A stretch of DNA of 64,000 bases from Phascolomyces articulosus (lineage: Eukaryota > Mucoromycota > Mucoromycetes > Mucorales > Lichtheimiaceae), in assembly GCA_025677815.1 (NCBI GenBank), contig JAIXMP010000020.1, positions 558,001-622,000 of the forward strand, given 5' to 3'. Positions 59,584 to 64,000 of the stretch are shown piece by piece. Within the stretch, counting starts at the first letter, position 1, and every line of letters begins with the position of its first letter. The notes under the pieces were generated by a model that made no database searches, was not told the origin of the DNA, and was given only the letters and a program-made list of their open reading frames with translations. A program made the position numbers and the translations under genes.

Positions 59584-62500
59584 ATGCGCTTATTGATTGC
59601 ATTACTGTTACTATGGGTGACAACAATTGTAGCACAAGAACAACAACGTTTCGAACGCGATTATGAGAATCGAATTTATTATACCTTTTATACACCCAAT
59701 GGCGCTCCCGAAGCGGCATCCATAGTTGCTCAACAGCTCGGTGCTCGTTTCGAAGGACAAGTGGGTGAATTACCACAATATTATTGGGTGAGCGAATCTC
59801 GTCACCAGCTGAATAAACGAAGTGGCGATCTTGTCCAACGTTTTGAGGCATCCCGTGAACGACGAAAGCACAAGAAAAGACGACGATTGTCTAATGTCGA
59901 GGACCCCATCGATCAGATTGAACGTGTCGATCGGCAGATACCGCGACGACGGCTTTATAAACGAGGTGTATTACCTGTACGGCAGCTAGAGGATGATAAT
60001 GCTTTATACCCACCGGTTATTGAAAATGTTGGTGAAGAACAATCAATCAATCATGAAACAATCTCAATTGATTGGTTACTAGATCAACCCGACGGATTCG
60101 AGACTCTTAAACAATCATTAAATGTATTTGATCCTGGATTTGAGCAACAATGGCATTTGGTTAGTCTTATAAACGATATATCTCGCCGCCCTTCTCCTCC
60201 TTATCCGAATCGGCAAGGATTGACAACAGATTCTTATTCTTCTTTTTCTATAATTATATTTACATTTACCCTATCCAATGAATTACCTAGGTGAACCAAG
60301 AACAACGAGGCAATGATGTCAATGTTACTGGTGTATGGAGTCAAGGTAAGAATATATATCTATTTTTACTTTTTTTATTTTTGTTTGCCACTAGGATGAT
60401 GGTTGTTTTTAAGGGGTGAGGAAGGATGAAAATCATTTGTTTATTATGCTAAAAAATCAGGTTAATTATTTTTGGTTTGCCATTAAAGGGATCACTGGCC
60501 AAAATGTGGTGGTTGCAATTCTTGATGATGGACTCGATATGGAAAGCGAAGACCTGAAGGATAACTTTGTAAAGTTCAAGAATATTATAGGATGTTAATA
60601 TTTTGTTTGATAAAATAGGGCTTGGCAGTCAATGGGCTAATTTCTTCTGTTTTTAGTTTGCTGAAGGATCTTATGATTTCAATGCTCGGACAGAATTACC
60701 GAAACCTCGTTTGGATGATGATAATCATGGTACAAGATGTGCAGGTGAAATAGCAGCCGTCAAAAATGATGTTTGTGGAGTTGGCATGGCTTTTGGTGCA
60801 AAAGTTGCTGGTAAAGTCAAAATTGATCAAATGTGGGGAATGGAGTTGGTTTGAGGGTGATAGGAAGAGTCCTTCATTATTAACAACCATGATAGGTATC
60901 CGGATATTATCAGAAGATATTACGGATGCTGAAGAAGCAGAAGCACTGAATTATAAATATCAAGACAATCATATTTATTCATGTTCATGGGGTCCACCAG
61001 ATTTAGGTCAAGTAGTAGAAGCACCTCAAGGAATTGTATTGGATGCCATGATCAACGGTATACACAATGGACGAAATGGAAGTGGGACGATATTTGTATT
61101 TGCATCGGGTAATGGTGGTGCTAATGACGATAATTGCAATTATGATGGATACACAAACAGCATGTATACGATCACTGTGGGTGCTATTGACCGCTTGGGT
61201 AACCATCCATACTATGCTGAACGATGCTCAGCACAACTCGTGGTCACTTACTCGAGCGGGAGCGGAGGACATATTTATACAACAGATGTTGGACATAATG
61301 TATGTTCTTCACGTCATGGCGGTACTTCTGCAGCAGCTCCATTGGCAGCAGGCATATTTGCACTTGTATTATCCGTGCGTCCCGACCTGAGTTGGCGAGA
61401 CATGCAGTATTTATGTGTAGAAACAGCGTTACCCATATCCATTGAGGATTCTGATTGGGATACATTACCTTCGGGAAGAATGTATAACCACAAGTATGGA
61501 TACGGAAAATTGGATGCTTATGCTATTGTTGAACGAGCAAAAACATTTGAAAGTGTGGGCCCACAAACTTATTTACAACTTTCAACGACACCATTTGAAA
61601 AACAAGATATACCAGATTTGACGGATTTATCAGGAAATGTGGATAAAAGTGGGGCACTGACGAGCGTCATTACAATTACCCAAGATATGGTGGATGCAGC
61701 AGGATTGGGTCGTGTGGAGCATGTCACTGCTACCGTTAATATTGAACATGGACGTAGAGGTGATCTCGAAACCCTGTTAGAAAGTCCAAATAATATTGTG
61801 AGTCAATTGGGGGCACCAAGAAAATTTGATACAAGTTCTGAAGGTTTTGTTGATTGGACATTTATGACAGTCAAGCATTGGTAAGAACCTGAAAAAAAAG
61901 TATATTTATTATTGAGAATTTGGAAATTGACGTTTTCTTTATTGCAAAAAAAAAAAAAAAAAAAACAGGGAAGAAGATCCCATTGGAAATTGGACGTTAC
62001 GTATTATCGATGCCAAAAATCCTCAATTTACTGGAAAATTCATCAACTGGACACTGACATTATGGGGTGAAACGATTCCGGATTTCCAAAGTATTCCGAT
62101 ACATATTCCATCCTCACTCCCAGATGATCAAACTGAGGATACACCTTTTATTCCAAACAATCCCATATCACCTATCGAAAGTGATCAAGACGATAGTGCC
62201 ATGGATATTGACCATGAGGCAACATTGCCCTCAACTCCAGATCAAGAAAATCCATCTACAGAACAATCGGACGACATATTCGTACCTCCACCATTTATAC
62301 CCACCAATATTGATCCAATGGATGACGGAACGATCTATGATGTAAGCGATCGCTCCCATGATGACCATCGAAGCTTTTTTGCATATACCATTGGCGCTTT
62401 ACTTATTGTCGTTGTTGGTGGATCAGTAGCTACCATTGTAAGAAAACGACTTGCTACATCAGAATCCATATCACAAACAACTGCTTATACGAGCGTGAAC

Positions 62501-62758
62501 CGACATGACCCTCCAGATCAGTATGAATTTGATGTATTTAAAAGTCATGGCCGAAGACATCATCATCATCATCCACCTTTACTGGAACGTGTCTCTGAAG
62601 AGACGGAAAGCGATCTTGATAAAGAAGTATCTTCCACCACACAGCATTTTATTAGTACGAGTAGTAATAATAGTCCCATGTCAAAACGTCAAGCATCTTT
62701 TAAAAAATCATCAACAGAAGCAAAAGGCAAATCCATTCTGCGCCCATCATCATCATAA
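59584..62758 (+). CDS. KEX2: Kexin-like proprotein convertase (subtilisin family S8B)
   Basis: Kexin cleaves secretory precursors after Lys-Arg/Arg-Arg in the late Golgi. Six exons (59584-60159, 60291-60345, 60489-60568, 60657-60810, 60896-61880, 61969-62758) give 879 aa. Signal peptide [18 protein letters not shown]. The propeptide has a strongly basic run ([11 protein letters not shown]) and a likely autocleavage site at RRLYKR. Catalytic residues are intact: Asp in [10 protein letters not shown], His in [10 protein letters not shown], Asn in FASGNGG, Ser in [13 protein letters not shown]. The P-domain follows ([32 protein letters not shown]). A Ser/Pro/Asp-rich stalk, one membrane helix ([20 protein letters not shown]) and a cytosolic tail with His6 complete the type-I layout. 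Confidence 0.95.
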
Positions 62759-63262
62759 TATTTTTTTCTTCTTCTTTCTATCTTTCTGTATTGTAAAAAA
62801 TAGTATAATTTTCTTAATTTCTTTTGTTTTTCTCTCCTCCGTTCCCAGATTTTTATATATCAATATAAAACGCAAATTTGCATGTTTGTCTTGTGTGTAC
62901 ATTTTCATGCTTTATTAGTATAAAATTCACTATATATCACTGAATGTTAGGCTTAGTATGGTAAAATTTGGGATGTTGTTTCTATGGAATGTATAGTTTT
63001 CTTATCACAGAGTCTAATTCGAACATTGCAAAAAATAGATATATCAGCTACCTAAAATACATTTTTTGTTTTTGACAGGACCATTTTTAATATTAGATAA
63101 TAGTACTCTTATTAGCTTACCGTTATTTTATATAATGCTGTATTCCAGATAATGCTAATTTGCCCTGCCGATCAGGAGTGTTAAGTACGGAGTTCGTTTT
63201 TTTTTCCATTTTAGAATTTCAGCCTTTTTCCATTAGATTTCCAACTTCTTTCTCCAGGAAAA
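62759..63262. other. Intergenic region
   Basis: About 500 bp between the kexin stop and the next start. T-rich at first, with mixed sequence at 63130-63260 that serves as leader. No gene is seen. Confidence 0.5.
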
Positions 63263-64000
63263 ATGAGTTCGTCAACCCTAGATTCTCGATGGGCAACAAC
63301 TACCGATCGAAAGAGAGCCGATGAAGGATTGCCGACAACGCAGTACGCTGCAGCTCTAAAAATAAACAAGGATTTACATCCTGAAACAACACCGTCGCCA
63401 TCCCCATCGTCACCATCGCAACTGTCGTCAACATCACTTGGTTCTCGGTGGGCAACACCATATGATTCGTATAAAGCGGAACGTGGATTGCCAGCGACCA
63501 AGTACTCGGAAATACTAGCTAATGCACAGATAGACCTTCATCCTCAACAACAATCTCAACCATCAGCAAAATGGATTAACCAAGGAAACCAAATGGTACA
63601 AAAAGAGGAGCAGTCTTGGTGGAATTCACCAAGTATGAACAATGAATATAGTCACCAGGATCACCGGAAAGACGGTAACAGCAATAACAATAGGAGCACA
63701 GCAAGCCGATCACCACCCCCTCCTACGAGTAATAAATCTACTATTACTCATACAATGGATCCACCAAACTGTTCTTTGTGGAATAATAATAATAATACCA
63801 ACAGCTATAACAGTAATTACAACAGTAGTAGCTACAACAACAATAGCTACAATAATAATGGTTACAACAAACAGCAGGTGCGGTCACAAGGATCATATTC
63901 TCCATCGCAACAACAATACCAAAGACGTGATACAGAGAATTCATGGCGTCCTAGCACACCAGTACCAAATCAACGTCCACAACAACAACCAGTCCCCCGA
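63263..64000 (+). CDS. Q/N-rich protein with a duplicated SRWA...GLP motif, 3' end outside the window
   Basis: ATG 63263 opens a frame that runs to the window edge without a stop (about 246 aa). The N-terminus carries the same motif twice: LDSRWATTTDRKRADEGLPT followed by TQYAAALKINKDLHP, and LGSRWATPYDSYKAERGLPA followed by TKYSEILANAQIDLHP, about 55 residues apart. After that the protein is rich in Asn, Ser, Gln and Tyr (SNYNSSSYNNNSYNNNGYN), a prion-like composition often seen in RNA-binding or granule proteins. No catalytic domain is visible yet. The family is not recognised. Confidence 0.7.
   Translation, partial: MSSSTLDSRWATTTDRKRADEGLPTTQYAAALKINKDLHPETTPSPSPSSPSQLSSTSLGSRWATPYDSYKAERGLPATKYSEILANAQIDLHPQQQSQPSAKWINQGNQMVQKEEQSWWNSPSMNNEYSHQDHRKDGNSNNNRSTASRSPPPPTSNKSTITHTMDPPNCSLWNNNNNTNSYNSNYNSSSYNNNSYNNNGYNKQQVRSQGSYSPSQQQYQRRDTENSWRPSTPVPNQRPQQQPVPR

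Noticed and set aside
60811..60895. Read-through peptide after KVAG in the kexin
   Set aside because: The segment has GT-AG borders and contains a stop; joining the exons restores the family sequence [14 protein letters not shown].
63130..63200. Possible 5S rRNA or tRNA fragment in a mixed-composition stretch
   Set aside because: No box A/box B pair, no cloverleaf and no match to the 5S core could be made.

Overview
The window reads as nuclear DNA of a filamentous fungus, most likely an early-diverging one (Mucoromycota, Mucorales-like; inferred from style and gene content, not proven). It is AT-rich, has many homopolymer runs, and its genes are split by many short GT-AG introns of about 50-140 bp. 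Typical fungal genes are present: a Cdc11/AspA-type septin, a kexin, a Set1-complex Spp1/Cfp1 protein and the mitochondrial factors Atp11, Mrm1 and uL15m. No tRNA, rRNA or CRISPR was seen.

Layout. 1-930: 3' part of IST1 (+). 931-7900: gene-poor, with relics of decayed exons. 7926-10150: a small hypothetical gene and a RING plus tandem-BRCT protein resembling BRCA1 (both -). 11150-13700: ATP11 and ATS1, head to tail (+). 14100-19999: a Sit4/PP6-associated SAPS protein and an SREK1-like SR protein (-). 20724-22741: homogentisate dioxygenase (+). 23021-25670: a low-complexity coiled-coil protein (-). 25671-31564: a 5.9-kb stretch with no recognisable gene. 31565-36577: a small ORF and an FHIP/RAI16-like protein (+). 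36865-40179: mitochondrial rRNA methyltransferase and septin (-). 41201-44755: F-box protein and mitochondrial uL15 (+). 45200-50063: an alpha/beta-hydrolase and a peroxisomal 4-coumarate-CoA-ligase-like enzyme (-). 50254 to about 53290: a PIF/Harbinger DNA transposon. 53574-54408: an internally deleted second copy of the ligase gene. 54409-56758: non-coding, with a 200-bp near-palindromic element. 56759-62758: SPP1/CFP1 and kexin (+). 63263 to the edge: a Q/N-rich protein with a duplicated motif (+).

Most of the window is ordinary housekeeping sequence; neighbours are not functionally clustered. The unusual items are the compact BRCA1-like gene, the broken Harbinger element lying between an intact ligase gene and its decayed paralogue, the foldback element, and the duplicated motif in the last gene. 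All exon boundaries were read by eye from splice signals and reading frame, so they are predictions.
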